DNA of 64,000 nucleotides from an uncultured Lactobacillus sp. (GCA_937874695.1 CALNAJ010000028.1:1-64000), one strand, 5' to 3'. Counted from the first letter of the stretch, positions 36,444 to 45,720 are shown. Notes: generated from the letters alone by a model not told the origin. Program-made: numbers and translations.

Positions 36444-37151
36444 CTACTTGATCCAAGCTTGTAGTCCAGCGGCCAACAGACCACCGAGGAGCGGACCAAA
36501 CATTGGCACCCAAGCATAGTTCCATTCAGCGGAACTCTTGTTGGGAACGGGTAAGATGGTGTAAGCCAGCCGCGGACTCCAGTCACGGGCGGGGTTAATG
36601 GCAAACCCAGTGGTCGTCCCCAAGCCCATCCCGATGGTCATAATCAACATTCCAACCATAAATGGCTTAAGGCCCTGCGTGAAGTCTCCCATATTCAAGA
36701 GAATAAAGATGAACGCCCACGTTGCCACAACTTCAGAAATGAAATTAAACAAGGGATTTTTGATGGCTGGCCGGGTCGCGAAGATGCCGACGCTGTTTCC
36801 GGCTGCCTCATCCGGCGTGGCTTTGAAATGCGGGTAGAACTGCACAATGGCAATGGCAGCGCCTACAAAAGCGCCCAAGAACTGCCCCGCTATGTATGGC
36901 AATACGTCTGACCATGGGAAGAAACCGAATACGGCAAAACCAATCGTGACTGCAGGATTCAAATGTCCATCAGACCCGAGCATCCCGGCCACATAGACCC
37001 CCATGGTCACAGCCATCCCCCACGCAATGCTGACAAACGTCCAGTTACTGCCAGTCGCGTAAGACTTTTTAAGGTTGATCCCGGCACCCGTCCCGGTCCC
37101 TAACAGGATCAGAATCAGGGTTCCGAAGAACTCTCCAATAAATCCATTCAT
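36444..37151 (-). CDS. glpF: Glycerol uptake facilitator (aquaglyceroporin)
   Basis: 235-residue MIP-family channel with six helices and the two pore loops HLNPAVT and AINPARDWSPRL. The Asp after the second NPA, with the following Pro-Arg, marks glycerol-conducting aquaglyceroporins rather than water-only channels. It admits glycerol and possibly other small polyols or lactic acid. Monocistronic, with no glycerol kinase nearby. Confidence 0.92.
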   Translation of the reverse strand: MNGFIGEFFGTLILILLGTGTGAGINLKKSYATGSNWTFVSIAWGMAVTMGVYVAGMLGSDGHLNPAVTIGFAVFGFFPWSDVLPYIAGQFLGAFVGAAIAIVQFYPHFKATPDEAAGNSVGIFATRPAIKNPLFNFISEVVATWAFIFILLNMGDFTQGLKPFMVGMLIMTIGMGLGTTTGFAINPARDWSPRLAYTILPVPNKSSAEWNYAWVPMFGPLLGGLLAAGLQAWIK

Positions 37152-37312
37152 AAAATGACACCCACCTTGTTATAATTTCGCAATAATTTTTCAAACTATT
37201 CATAGTCTACCATAACTCAGAAACAAAGGGGGCTTGATTTTGCGGCGTATCAACCAGCATCACAATTCCAATTGAATCATCCAAGCCTTGTAATATTACA
37301 TGAGTCGGTAAA

Positions 37313-37344
37313 AGCGTAACGCCAATAATATTGGGGCGTAACCA
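37313..37344. promoter_or_regulatory. Palindrome flanked by direct repeats
   Basis: CCAATAATATTGG is a perfect odd palindrome, with GCGTAAC on both sides in the same direction. It lies about 80-100 bases before the NlpC/P60 gene. A regulator site is possible; no match to a known box. Confidence 0.35.
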
Positions 37345-37420
37345 TCCTGTAAAACTTATGGGTTATCTTAGAAGTTGTACTTAAGCGATGACAATTTTAC
37401 ATAAGGGATGGACATTAATC

Positions 37421-38200
37421 ATGCATATTAAGAAGATTGGATTGGCAATCGCCTTTGCCGCTACTCTGGTTCCCGCAATCAGTTTAGGCACAACCACGGC
37501 GCACGCCAGCAGTACCAACACAATTGTTAGCACCAGCAATATGACCGACACGTCTTACGTTCGTAAGAGTGCGACCGGTTGGACCTATAACTTAGGTGGG
37601 ACTGCTAGCAACATGACCTTTGGCAAGAAGACCCACTACTTAAAGAACTACCCCAACACGACTTGGCATGCCACCAAGAAACGTTACATCGTTAAGAAGA
37701 ATGGTGTGAAGTACCTTTACTACTACGTCACGAATGGTCGTAAGACGGCATCCGGCTGGATCTGGCACGGCTATCTGCAAAAGAAGAGCTACGCCCATAC
37801 CACCACAACCAGCACGTCAACGAGCGGTAATGGAACCTACGCTTCCATTTACAACCAAGCCCAGTCGCTCTTGGGCAAGCCTTACGTTTACGGTGGTAAT
37901 GGTCCTAGCTCATTCGACTGCTCTGGCTTCACAAAGTACGTCTACAGCAAGGCCATTGGCCAAACGCTTCCCCGGACGGCCCAACAACAATACGATGCCT
38001 ACAAGCACGTGAGCGCTAAGAACGCCCAACCCGGCGATCTGATCTTCTTTGGAACCAGTACGGGTAACATCACGCACTGTGGAATTTACCTGGGTAACAA
38101 CAAGATGATCGACGCCCAGCTCCGCGGTGTTGTGACTGAGGCCACTAACGTTTCCTGGTGGCACACAGTTGGCTACTCACGCCCGGCAACTTTAAGTTAA
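37421..38200 (+). CDS. Secreted NlpC/P60 peptidoglycan endopeptidase
   Basis: 259 residues. Signal peptide about 1-29 (THAHAS-like end TTAHAS). An SH3-like lactobacillus wall-binding module spans about 50-120 (YVTNGRKTASGWIWHGYL). A Ser/Thr linker precedes an NlpC/P60 domain (about 140-255) with catalytic Cys167 in FDCSGF and His219 in THCGIYLG. It cleaves stem peptides in peptidoglycan, with roles in cell separation or wall turnover. The start at 37421 has AAGGGATGG upstream; a longer frame would put residues ahead of the signal peptide. Confidence 0.9.
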   Translation: MHIKKIGLAIAFAATLVPAISLGTTTAHASSTNTIVSTSNMTDTSYVRKSATGWTYNLGGTASNMTFGKKTHYLKNYPNTTWHATKKRYIVKKNGVKYLYYYVTNGRKTASGWIWHGYLQKKSYAHTTTTSTSTSGNGTYASIYNQAQSLLGKPYVYGGNGPSSFDCSGFTKYVYSKAIGQTLPRTAQQQYDAYKHVSAKNAQPGDLIFFGTSTGNITHCGIYLGNNKMIDAQLRGVVTEATNVSWWHTVGYSRPATLS

Positions 38201-38213
38201 TCATGATTTTGAA

Positions 38214-38241
38214 GGTCGCGATGTGTGTCGCGGCTTTTTTT
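38214..38241 (+). terminator. Terminator of the NlpC/P60 gene
   Basis: GTCGCG / CGCGGC stem and seven T. Confidence 0.8.
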
Positions 38242-38262
38242 AAGCAAATAGATTGAGACCAA

Positions 38263-38291
38263 TTAGCAAACAAGTTATAATTCAGTATAAT
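38263..38291 (+). promoter_or_regulatory. Promoter of the toxin-antitoxin operon
   Basis: TTAGCA (38263-38268), 17-base spacer, TATAAT (38286-38291). Confidence 0.65.
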
Positions 38292-38327
38292 CCGGTGAGC
38301 AAATCCACTTAAAGGTGACTAATAATC

Positions 38328-38690
38328 ATGTACAAGATTGACTTCTATGAAGACTCAAATGGACTTAGTGAGATTCATGCCTTTTTGAAAAAACTAGATC
38401 ACAGTCACCAAAAGAACGATATTGCTCTATTAAAGAAAATTACACATCAATTGAATTTACTAGAAATTCTTGGACCACAACTCAACGAACCACAAGCAAA
38501 GTTCCTAAAAGGGTATCGTTATCCCCTTATGGAGCTCCGACCCATACCTGAACGGATCTTTTATGCGGCTTGGGATAAAAACCGCTTTGTATTGCTCAGT
38601 CATTACACCAAACGCTCAAATAAAACTGCCCCTCAAGAAATTAATAAAGCTATACGGCTTCTCGAAGATTGGCACAATAGAAAGGACTAA
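38328..38690 (+). CDS. RelE/HigB-type toxin (Gp49-like)
   Basis: 120-residue basic protein of the phage-derived Gp49/HigB group. Recognisable features are the N-terminal YKIDFYEDSNG...EIHAFLKKL and the core FLKGYRYPLMELRP ... ERIFYAAWDKNRFVLLSHYTKRSNKTA. The family consists of ribosome-dependent mRNA endonucleases. The antitoxin-like gene starts 6 bases after the stop; the toxin-first order is typical of HigBA. Activity is inferred from family only. Confidence 0.88.
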   Translation: MYKIDFYEDSNGLSEIHAFLKKLDHSHQKNDIALLKKITHQLNLLEILGPQLNEPQAKFLKGYRYPLMELRPIPERIFYAAWDKNRFVLLSHYTKRSNKTAPQEINKAIRLLEDWHNRKD

Positions 38691-38696
38691 CTTATC

Positions 38697-38957
38697 ATGA
38701 CAACCTGGGATAATTTTAAAGAAAATATTCAGGCCATCTCTACCGACGAAATGACCATCATTGATACACTCTCTGCATTACAGGCTGAACGAATCCGCCA
38801 AGGACTTTCACAAAAGGATCTAGCCACCCGCATTGGCATGCCACAACCACAACTTGCGAAAATTGAACGATTGGATTCAACACCTACTTTGACCACACTA
38901 AACCGATATGCACAAGGATTGGGCCTAGAAGTCAAATTAGCTATCGTCTCTGCTTAG
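38697..38957 (+). CDS. XRE-family antitoxin (HigA-like)
   Basis: 86 residues. A short N-terminal helix precedes a lambda-repressor-type helix-turn-helix (LSQKDLATRIGMPQPQLAKIERLDSTPTLTTL). It should neutralise the preceding toxin and repress the shared promoter. Its ribosome site AAAGGAC lies inside the end of the toxin gene. Terminator directly after. Confidence 0.88.
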   Translation: MTTWDNFKENIQAISTDEMTIIDTLSALQAERIRQGLSQKDLATRIGMPQPQLAKIERLDSTPTLTTLNRYAQGLGLEVKLAIVSA

Positions 38958-38961
38958 TCAC

Positions 38962-38999
38962 AAAAAGGCTGCCACTCAATTGAGTAGCAGCCTTTATTT
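38962..38999. terminator. Terminator of the toxin-antitoxin operon
   Basis: AAAGGCTGC.ACTC / GAGT.GCAGCCTTT stem with T-rich tail. It also suits the convergent Spx-like gene. Confidence 0.88.
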
Positions 39000-39011
39000 A
39001 CATATTCATTA

Positions 39012-39440
39012 CTATGCTGGTGATACATCCAGGTTCTTGTTGCCACCGTTTAAAATCTTGAAGAAACTAGCCAGTTCCTTCTTCCGGTATGCAGCGGGAA
39101 CGAATTCCCGGATGGTCTCCAAGTCGAAACCGGTCGCTAACTTATTGCGGTCAACGACAATCGGGTTCTTTAAGATCCCTGGGTTCTTTTGTAAGAGGTC
39201 CACGAGCTCATTCATCCCCATGTCTTGCACGGAGTCGGGCAAAGCCTTGTAGGCCTTAGAACGGGTAGAAATCAGGTCGTCCGTTCCGTCTTCAGTCAGG
39301 GACAGCATGTATAGAATTTCTTCACGTGTTAAGGGTTGTTTTTTAATGTCACGAGCAGTAAAGATGGCGTCGTGGTTAGCAAGCCACTTCATGGCCTTCG
39401 TTACCGCAGTAGTCTTAGCATGAAAGTACATTTTAATCAT
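39012..39440 (-). CDS. Spx/ArsC-family protein lacking redox cysteines
   Basis: 142 residues, clearly Spx-like: TEDGTDDLISTRSKAYKAL, NPGILKNPIVVD and ETIREFVP. Spx proteins bind the RNA polymerase alpha C-terminal domain and normally carry a CxxC or CxxS switch near residue 10 and an Arg in the RPI loop. Here the N-terminus is MYFHAKTTAVTKAMKWL with no Cys, and the loop is KNPI. It may be a constitutive or antagonistic Spx paralog. The start at 39440 follows GGAGGG. A CIRCE-like dyad lies just upstream. Confidence 0.85.
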   Translation of the reverse strand: MIKMYFHAKTTAVTKAMKWLANHDAIFTARDIKKQPLTREEILYMLSLTEDGTDDLISTRSKAYKALPDSVQDMGMNELVDLLQKNPGILKNPIVVDRNKLATGFDLETIREFVPAAYRKKELASFFKILNGGNKNLDVSPA

Positions 39441-39893
39441 AGAATCGCCCTCCAATTATCTTCTCTTCGATGAGGTACCAGATTTAGCACTCTTTTGCTG
39501 GAGTGCTAATTTATATTTTCATTGTACACCACAATGAGAAATGATGAAACCCATTACCCTCAGCTAAGCTCACCTTTTAATAATTTCGCAAGAATCTTGC
39601 AAACCGGTGATTTACCAGCAATCCCGTTACATCGGGCTTACAGTAACCTTACCAAGATAATCCAACCTTTTTAGGATAGAAAAATGAAATTTTTATGAAT
39701 TTGTTAGGGCTTACATTTTTCGAGTCCTCATGAAAGCCTCACGCCTCATTTTGGTTCACTTTTCTTAAAGGTTGGAAACAGTGTACCATTTTTCATCCGT
39801 AAAAGTCCTTGATTTGAATCAAAAATTCAAAAAAAGACGCCGTCCACCAAAATTGGTGAGGCAGCGCCTTCCTAAAGCGATAATCCTGTTAAA
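39441..39893. other. Intergenic region between Spx-like and beta-helix genes
   Basis: Besides the CIRCE-like site it holds an AT-rich promoter zone and the terminator of the beta-helix gene (GCTGCC.CACCA / TGGTGGACGGC with T run, minus strand, 39830-39872). No gene seen. Confidence 0.5.
39484..39509 (-). promoter_or_regulatory. CIRCE-like operator (8-base spacer)
   Basis: TTAGCACTC and GAGTGCTAA, perfect nine-base arms identical to the HrcA operator, separated by 8 bases instead of the canonical 9. It abuts a TATAAA box (39510-39515) and overlies the likely transcription start of the Spx-like gene. Confidence 0.75.
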
Positions 39894-41711
39894 TTATGAA
39901 TCTAAGTCAAAGGCTAATGCCCGCGTCCACAAACCATTGTCCATCTGGTAGTAAGTTGAGACCTTACCATTGGAATCGGTCCGCTTGACCCGATGCGTAA
40001 TCGTCACACGCCGTTCTGAAATATCAGCGGTCGTGCCCTTTTGCTTAGCCAGCATTGGATCGTTGAATGGCTTTGTGTAGACCGGATAAACCTTCATTAA
40101 GTTAAATGACCGGTCGTAGCTCTCACTCTTGAATGTATCAAAAGTCAAAGCACCCTTACGAATCCAGTACTTTTTGGCATTGTCACTCTTACTGAAACGA
40201 ATCCGGTACCACTTACCCGTATCGGCAGTAGCCCGCATATCAACGTAGACCCGCTTGCTCTTAATGCTCTTCCAGTTGAACTTCAGAATGTTCCAATTCT
40301 TGTGGCCCTTGATGTGGTTGTACACAGCATACGTCTTGTATTTAGTCGATAACTGGGCATGTTGCGTGTCCAGACCACTGTAGTACTTTTCAGACTTGTT
40401 GGTCTGCTTACGCTTCTTCAACTTCTGAGAAGTCGTGTTGCTGACTGACGTGGTCGGAATCGTTGGCTTCGTCGTCACCGTCTTCTTCTTGGTCTTCTTG
40501 ATTGTGTTATTACTGATGTCAATTGTGTCGCCGGTCAGTGCAAAGTTGCTCTTCACAAAGGAAGCGCCCTTCTTCTGTGTGGTGACCTTATTACCAGTAA
40601 TTGAGACACCCGTCATTGGGTTGTCCGCATCCGCACTATCCAAGAAGACGTATTGCTTGGTTGGATTGACGTTGGTAAACGTATTATCTTCAATATTTAA
40701 ATTCGACATCTTGTAGTCAGATTCGGCATTGTATAAGTAAATATAGTTTCCGGAACCCAAAACGTGTTGATTAATAAACTTATTGCCCGTGATCCAGAGA
40801 TCAGAAATGCCCTTGAAATGAATCGTGGCAACACCATCATCCATCAGTGGTTTAGGATCAACTACCGTGTTGTTGGTGAAGTACACGTTGTGGATAATAC
40901 CGCCCTTACCATGGGCGTAAACCGCGTGTTCACCAATTGGATTTGGTGCGTAAGATTGAACTTGTCCAGACTTCTTAGAGACTGGCAAGAATTGATTCTT
41001 ATTGACTCTGACGTTGTAGGTTGGGAGGTTATCGTACTGATCACCAGGGTTCTTGTAAGACATTGCCTTGGCATTCGAGTAGTCAACTTGGATAGCTTCC
41101 TTGAAATCTTGTGACCCATTGAACCCAGTAAAGACGGAGTTAGTGATGTCGATATCGTGACTCCCATCGAGGTCAATGTAGTGGCCAGTCGGTGATTCGG
41201 CGTTATCGAAGACACAGTTGTCAAATGAAATGTTCGTCGCATGATGGACACTCTGGGTGAAGACACTTTGACCCAGCTTCGTATTGTCCCCTTGGAATGT
41301 GGCGCCTTCCCACTTGACGTTGCTGATCCCACCATCATAACCTGCTTCAGGACTTGGATAAACAAAGTTCACCCGATTACCTGATGTGATCCGGAAAACG
41401 GCACCTTTATCAAACTTGAACGTAATGTTTGAGTGTAATTTGATGTTCCCCGCATCAAACACATAGGTCCCTTTCGGTACGTGGACCGTGAGATCATCGC
41501 TGTCCCAATTGTCCAACATATCTTGCAACGCCTCATTGTTCGCTGTCTTGGCATCACCAGTCATCCCTTGATGCTTGGCATTGATCGTCGTCGCCGCTTG
41601 GGCTACAACGGTATTGCCCACTTGTGGTGTTCCAGGAACACCGCCCAGTCCTAGGACGGTTGCCCCCATTGCAACCGTGGCCAGCAACCCGAGTTTTACC
41701 CGTAATTTCAA
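39894..41711 (-). CDS. Secreted right-handed beta-helix protein with wall-binding C-terminus
   Basis: 605 residues. Signal peptide about 1-40. A parallel beta-helix (pectate-lyase/GH28-like superfamily, about 45-395) shows many NxxxxNxF turns such as ISFDNCVFDN and LWITGNKFIN. A Lys/Thr-rich linker and an SH3-like wall-binding region (about 425-600) follow. Such proteins cleave or bind acidic polysaccharides; no catalytic residues could be assigned. The start is TTG at 41711, 5-6 bases after GGAGGGG. The ATG seven codons earlier lies within the ribosome-site region and lacks one of its own. A MarR gene sits 150 bases upstream on the same strand. Confidence 0.8.
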   Translation of the reverse strand: MKLRVKLGLLATVAMGATVLGLGGVPGTPQVGNTVVAQAATTINAKHQGMTGDAKTANNEALQDMLDNWDSDDLTVHVPKGTYVFDAGNIKLHSNITFKFDKGAVFRITSGNRVNFVYPSPEAGYDGGISNVKWEGATFQGDNTKLGQSVFTQSVHHATNISFDNCVFDNAESPTGHYIDLDGSHDIDITNSVFTGFNGSQDFKEAIQVDYSNAKAMSYKNPGDQYDNLPTYNVRVNKNQFLPVSKKSGQVQSYAPNPIGEHAVYAHGKGGIIHNVYFTNNTVVDPKPLMDDGVATIHFKGISDLWITGNKFINQHVLGSGNYIYLYNAESDYKMSNLNIEDNTFTNVNPTKQYVFLDSADADNPMTGVSITGNKVTTQKKGASFVKSNFALTGDTIDISNNTIKKTKKKTVTTKPTIPTTSVSNTTSQKLKKRKQTNKSEKYYSGLDTQHAQLSTKYKTYAVYNHIKGHKNWNILKFNWKSIKSKRVYVDMRATADTGKWYRIRFSKSDNAKKYWIRKGALTFDTFKSESYDRSFNLMKVYPVYTKPFNDPMLAKQKGTTADISERRVTITHRVKRTDSNGKVSTYYQMDNGLWTRALAFDLDS

Positions 41712-41860
41712 AAAAATCCCCTCCAGTTCCAAATTCTTCCAACAGTTCCATTATAGCTAAGACATTAAAGCGTTGGGTCATCTTAACCTAATTGTCACAC
41801 GATTGAAAGATTCTAGTCGTAAAGGGGGTTTCTTTTCAATTGTAAATTAAGTTTAATTTA

Positions 41861-42244
41861 TTACATTAATTTAGAAATATCGTCATGCAACCCGTTCAGG
41901 CGTTCAACTACTTGGCCACGAACAGACGTGTAAACCTTAACACCATCTGGCGTTAACTTCAGATTGTGTTGCCGACGGTCAACCGTTGAAGCGATACTTT
42001 CAATTAAACCAGCCCGTAATAACCGCGAGATTTGACCGGAGATCATTGACTTAGAAACACCGATCTGGCCAGCAAATTTAGTTGGCGTGAACTCCTCGCG
42101 TTGAGTCGTGATAGCATGTAACAGGTTGAATTGTTCCAAGGAAATCGTGATTTCCTCCGTTTTAATCGTTGTTACTGGCCGCATAATCTTTTGGAGTTGG
42201 GAAAACCATTCCAAGGATTGGTTTAAATCGTTAGTTTGCGTCAT
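41861..42244 (-). CDS. MarR-family transcriptional regulator
   Basis: 127-residue winged helix: ISLEQFNLLHAI, the recognition region TPTKFAGQIGVSKSMISGQISRLLRAGLIESI, and DRRQHNLKLT in the wing. A small-molecule or stress responsive repressor. The AAATTAA-GT-TTAATTT dyad just after its stop (41845-41860) lies upstream of the beta-helix gene and could be a target. Confidence 0.87.
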   Translation of the reverse strand: MTQTNDLNQSLEWFSQLQKIMRPVTTIKTEEITISLEQFNLLHAITTQREEFTPTKFAGQIGVSKSMISGQISRLLRAGLIESIASTVDRRQHNLKLTPDGVKVYTSVRGQVVERLNGLHDDISKLM

Positions 42245-42508
42245 TTTTTGCTTTCTTCCTTTCCAGTTGGGGATTACCAGGTGTGCAGATAAAAAAGATG
42301 TTACTATTCTTACCCGCTAACCATTTATTATAACCCTCATTTTCAGCCTTTATGTTACCGATTCATTAATAGTTTATAGCATTACGAATGAAAAAACTAG
42401 TGATACGCCATCATTTTGTCATATTTCTTCCAGATTAGAACATTGAATTCAGAAACAGAACCCCGTATGATTAAAGTTAAGAAAAATTAAACGAATAAGG
42501 AGCTTGGT

Positions 42509-43327
42509 ATGACAAGAATTAAAATGATTGCGACCGATGTTGATGGGACCTTTTTGAATCAAAAACGACACTATAACCAGACCCGCTTTGCACGCCAATT
42601 AACGGCACTCGAGGCCGCTGGCATTCACTTCGTCGTGGCTAGTGGCAACCACTTAGGCCACCTGCACCGTGTCTTCGCACCAACGCCTGCCGTTCAGACT
42701 TTTGTGGCTGAAAACGGCGGTCTGATTGTGGATCACGGTCAAACTCTATTTGAGGACATTATCCCTACGCCGACCGTGCATCAAATCGTGGCCGACATTC
42801 TCGCTGATGATACGTTGCGGCCACAGGTATTACGCCTGTCCGGTGCGCATGGGACCTACATCAACCGACACGACCACCCAAGTGATCCGATGTCTCAGGC
42901 CTACTTCTTCAATAACATTGTTCTCGTCGATGACCTCACCGAAGTCGAAGATACTATCTATAAAATCAACGGCGAGTGGCCCAACGACACGATTCAACGC
43001 CTAGCAGACCGGCTAAATCACCGATTCCCCGGTCAAATCAATGCCATGGCTAGTGGTTTTGGCAGTATCGATATCGTGGCAGCTCACATGAACAAAGCCA
43101 TTGGGGTGACTCAACTGGCGAAGTCCTGGGGGATTGCCCCAGCCGAAATTGCGGCATTTGGTGACAATGATAATGACCGCGATATGTTGGCCCACGTGGG
43201 GTTGGGGGTCGCCATGCAGAACGGAACGGACACCGTTAAAGCCGTGGCCGACCTCATCACGCCTACCGACAACGATCACGATGGCGTTCTTGATATCATC
43301 GATTCTATTTTAGCGGGTGAAGTTTAA
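42509..43327 (+). CDS. HAD-superfamily phosphatase, Cof/IIB type
   Basis: 272 residues with all four HAD motifs: DVDGTF near 10, VVASGN near 50, the Lys of HMNKAIG near 200, and AFGDNDNDRDML near 222. The large C2b cap between motifs II and III places it with Cof-type sugar-phosphate or cofactor phosphatases. The substrate is unknown. Ribosome site AAGGAG. Confidence 0.9.
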   Translation: MTRIKMIATDVDGTFLNQKRHYNQTRFARQLTALEAAGIHFVVASGNHLGHLHRVFAPTPAVQTFVAENGGLIVDHGQTLFEDIIPTPTVHQIVADILADDTLRPQVLRLSGAHGTYINRHDHPSDPMSQAYFFNNIVLVDDLTEVEDTIYKINGEWPNDTIQRLADRLNHRFPGQINAMASGFGSIDIVAAHMNKAIGVTQLAKSWGIAPAEIAAFGDNDNDRDMLAHVGLGVAMQNGTDTVKAVADLITPTDNDHDGVLDIIDSILAGEV

Positions 43328-43343
43328 AGCCAGCTAAACTTTT

Positions 43344-43377
43344 AACCGTTGGCCTAAATCAGGTCGGCGGTTATTTT
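43344..43377 (+). terminator. Terminator between convergent genes
   Basis: AACCG.TGGCCT / AGGTCGGCGGTT stem with TATTTT. It overlaps the end of the opposite gene. Confidence 0.7.
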
Positions 43378-44192
43378 GGTAACTGACCCCAAATTAGCGT
43401 TGCAATCAATCGCCACATTTTCGGTGAAGCGTGCAATTGCCCGTGACTCGTCGCGGGCACGTGTACCTCCCGGTAGGTGATGGCGCTACCTGCCAAGATT
43501 GGCCGTAGCGCGGTCACCTGATGAACGGGCACAGAGCCATCCGTTAAGCGACCTGAGAGCGTCCCATAGACGTTAATCACGGCACCGTGATGATTGGCTG
43601 GCAAATGATGTTTCGCGGCTCTCAGCTGCTCATAGGCCGTATCAACGGGGCCGCCCACTTCCCCCTCATCAACTGGTGCTCCCAGCAGAATCAGCCGTCG
43701 CAACTGTGGCAGCTCCGAGCGGTGTCCGTGCAGTACAAAGCTGTGGACCGCCGCACTGCCGCCCCAGGAATGGGCCACGGCATTGTATGCCGTCACGCCA
43801 TAACGGGCCTTCAGTGCCGCTAAAATTGCCGTAAGCCAGCTAACTTGTGGCTGATAGTCGCGTGTCAGACTGTGATCGAATAACACTTGAATCAATGGAT
43901 TCGTCTCCGTGACCGACCAATCGCCAGCAAAATGGAGGCCCCCGCGCCAATCAACGCGAACCGTTAGAACCTTGTGACCATACCCTTGCTGCGCTAACCA
44001 CCGCAATAACCCATTATAAGTCCACGCGTGACCACCCCACCCGGGAATCAAGAGGGTCGGCACGGCAGAATAGGCCACATCAGTTCGTCGCCGTGCCAAT
44101 GGCTGCGGCGCAATAGCTAACCGACTCACCCAACGATAGCTGAGCCAGCCGCCAACAACGATCGTTGGTAACCAATGCCATTTAAGAGTCAA
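43371..44192 (-). CDS. DUF915-type alpha/beta hydrolase with N-terminal membrane helix
   Basis: 273 residues. A short hydrophobic N-terminus (about 5-20) is followed by an alpha/beta-hydrolase fold: oxyanion-loop region LLIPGWGGHAW, nucleophile elbow AHSWGG near 139-144 (usual GxSxG with the first Gly replaced by Ala), and catalytic His in SHGQLH. It resembles the lactobacillus DUF915 esterases. The start is TTG at 44192, 6 bases after GGGGGG. Confidence 0.82.
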   Translation of the reverse strand: MTLKWHWLPTIVVGGWLSYRWVSRLAIAPQPLARRRTDVAYSAVPTLLIPGWGGHAWTYNGLLRWLAQQGYGHKVLTVRVDWRGGLHFAGDWSVTETNPLIQVLFDHSLTRDYQPQVSWLTAILAALKARYGVTAYNAVAHSWGGSAAVHSFVLHGHRSELPQLRRLILLGAPVDEGEVGGPVDTAYEQLRAAKHHLPANHHGAVINVYGTLSGRLTDGSVPVHQVTALRPILAGSAITYREVHVPATSHGQLHASPKMWRLIATLIWGQLPK

Positions 44193-44401
44193 TGCGTTCC
44201 CCCCTAAACTAAACCATTATGCCAGTTATTTTGATTGCGTACAAGCTACATCTGTTTTGCTTAACATTTGTTATGATGAACTGCAATTTCAAAAAATTAT
44301 CCGCATAAAGTTGTTTTGGCTAAAACTGCCGTGGTTATAGGCCTCATTGCATTGACAACCAAAAAAGGTCACCCGTTTATTGGTTTTCGTCCCAACTATA
44401 T

Positions 44402-44456
44402 TTGACAATTGTACGGATAAAAATATAGAATAGAGCCAGAAATGAAAACGCTTTAA
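44402..44456 (+). promoter_or_regulatory. galM promoter with cre site
   Basis: TTGACA (44402-44407) is followed by TATAGA or TAGAAT (44424-44431). The cre-like TGAAAACGCTTTAA (44443-44456) sits over the start region, as expected for CcpA repression. Confidence 0.7.
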
Positions 44457-44480
44457 TCTATAGAAATCGAGGACTTGCTC

Positions 44481-45515
44481 ATGAAAACTGCTACGACGAA
44501 ATGGGATACTTACCAGAATCAGGCTGTCACCGAGTATACGATTGAAAATAAGAACGGCGTCAAACTTGGCATTTTAAGCTGGGGTGCAACGCTACATACG
44601 TTATCCGTACCAACTGATAAGGGTGACAAGAACTTGGTGTTATCTTACCATAAAATGGAAGATTATCTGTCCAATCCGTTTTACGTCTGCATGGGGATTG
44701 GCCGGATCGGTGGCCGTTTAGGTGGCGGTACCTTTGAAATGGGTGGCAAGACTTACAAAGTCGACACCAACGAAGGTAAAGACACGAACCTTCACGGTGG
44801 CCCTCACGGCTTCAACACCGTTAACTGGGACGGCGAAATCGACGACTCCGATGAAAACGAAGCCAAGATCATTTTGAGCCATACCTTCAAATCCAGCGAT
44901 GACTCCTTCCCTGGCGACATGACCGCCAAGATGATCTACTCTCTGGACAACAACGACCGCGTTAACTTGAAGTTCGAGTCCAACTCAACGGCTCTGACCC
45001 TCTTCAACCCAACGCTGCACGTTTACTTCAACTTGAGTGACGATCAATTGATCTCTGGCCAAACGTTACAGATCAACGCCAAGGAACACTTGGAAGTTAC
45101 TAGTGAAAAGATTCCTACGGGGAACTTCATCCAAAACGCTGGCACCCCATTTGACTTCAGTAATGGTCAAAACTTGGGTGAGGCCATCCGCGGCATGCAA
45201 GGGACTAATGAAAAAGGCTTTGATGACTTATTCCACGTTGAACCCGGCGAGGACAACACGATTGCTGAATTGAGCGATCCACAATCCAACCGTTCCGTTA
45301 CTATTAAGTCTAGCCGGAATGGTCTGGTCGTCTTCACGGCCAACTCCTTCACCTCTGACATGAAGCTGGCTACTGGTGCCGGTCAACCTTACATGGGTGT
45401 TGCTCTGGAAGCACAAACCTTGTCCGATACGCCACATCATCCAAACTTTGGGGACGTGTCCGTACCTGCTGGCGAGACCAAGACTTACCAAATCTCATAC
45501 GAAGTTAAGTACTAA
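44481..45515 (+). CDS. galM: Aldose 1-epimerase (mutarotase)
   Basis: 344 residues of the galactose mutarotase fold: GRIGGRL, the His motif NLHGGPHGFN near 93, HVYFNLSD near 174 and the catalytic Glu in ALEAQTLSD near 304. It interconverts alpha and beta anomers of aldoses. Maltose phosphorylase releases beta-glucose 1-phosphate and glucose, so a mutarotase fits the nearby maltose genes functionally. Start ATG with GAGG 8 bases upstream. Strong codon bias suggests high expression. Confidence 0.9.
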   Translation: MKTATTKWDTYQNQAVTEYTIENKNGVKLGILSWGATLHTLSVPTDKGDKNLVLSYHKMEDYLSNPFYVCMGIGRIGGRLGGGTFEMGGKTYKVDTNEGKDTNLHGGPHGFNTVNWDGEIDDSDENEAKIILSHTFKSSDDSFPGDMTAKMIYSLDNNDRVNLKFESNSTALTLFNPTLHVYFNLSDDQLISGQTLQINAKEHLEVTSEKIPTGNFIQNAGTPFDFSNGQNLGEAIRGMQGTNEKGFDDLFHVEPGEDNTIAELSDPQSNRSVTIKSSRNGLVVFTANSFTSDMKLATGAGQPYMGVALEAQTLSDTPHHPNFGDVSVPAGETKTYQISYEVKY

Positions 45516-45524
45516 AAGTGTTAG

Positions 45525-45560
45525 AAACGCCCCGCTACCCATCGGTAGTGAGGCGTTTTT
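45525..45560 (+). terminator. Terminator of galM
   Basis: AAACGCC.C.CTACC / GGTAG.G.GGCGTTT stem with T tail. Confidence 0.88.
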
Positions 45561-45642
45561 ACGCTAGTCGTAGTGTACCATACCGGCTCAACCGCGAGAA
45601 GCACAATCGTTTTAGCGCCCAATGAGTTAATGAGCAAAATCT

Positions 45643-45691
45643 TTGACAGCCTCCGCGGTACCGTGTTATGCTGGCAAAACGTAATCATTAC
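45643..45691 (+). promoter_or_regulatory. rpsN2 promoter with Zur-like operator
   Basis: TTGACA (45643-45648), 18-base spacer, TATGCT (45667-45672). GTAATCATTAC (45681-45691) is the core of the Bacillus-type Zur box and lies at the start of transcription. Confidence 0.65.
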
Positions 45692-45720
45692 TAATTAGAT
45701 AGAAGGAGATTCCTTAATTC

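Noticed and set aside
38328..38957. Prophage remnant suggested by a Gp49-like toxin
   Set aside because: HigBA-type pairs are common in chromosomes. No integrase, phage structural gene or attachment repeat is nearby.
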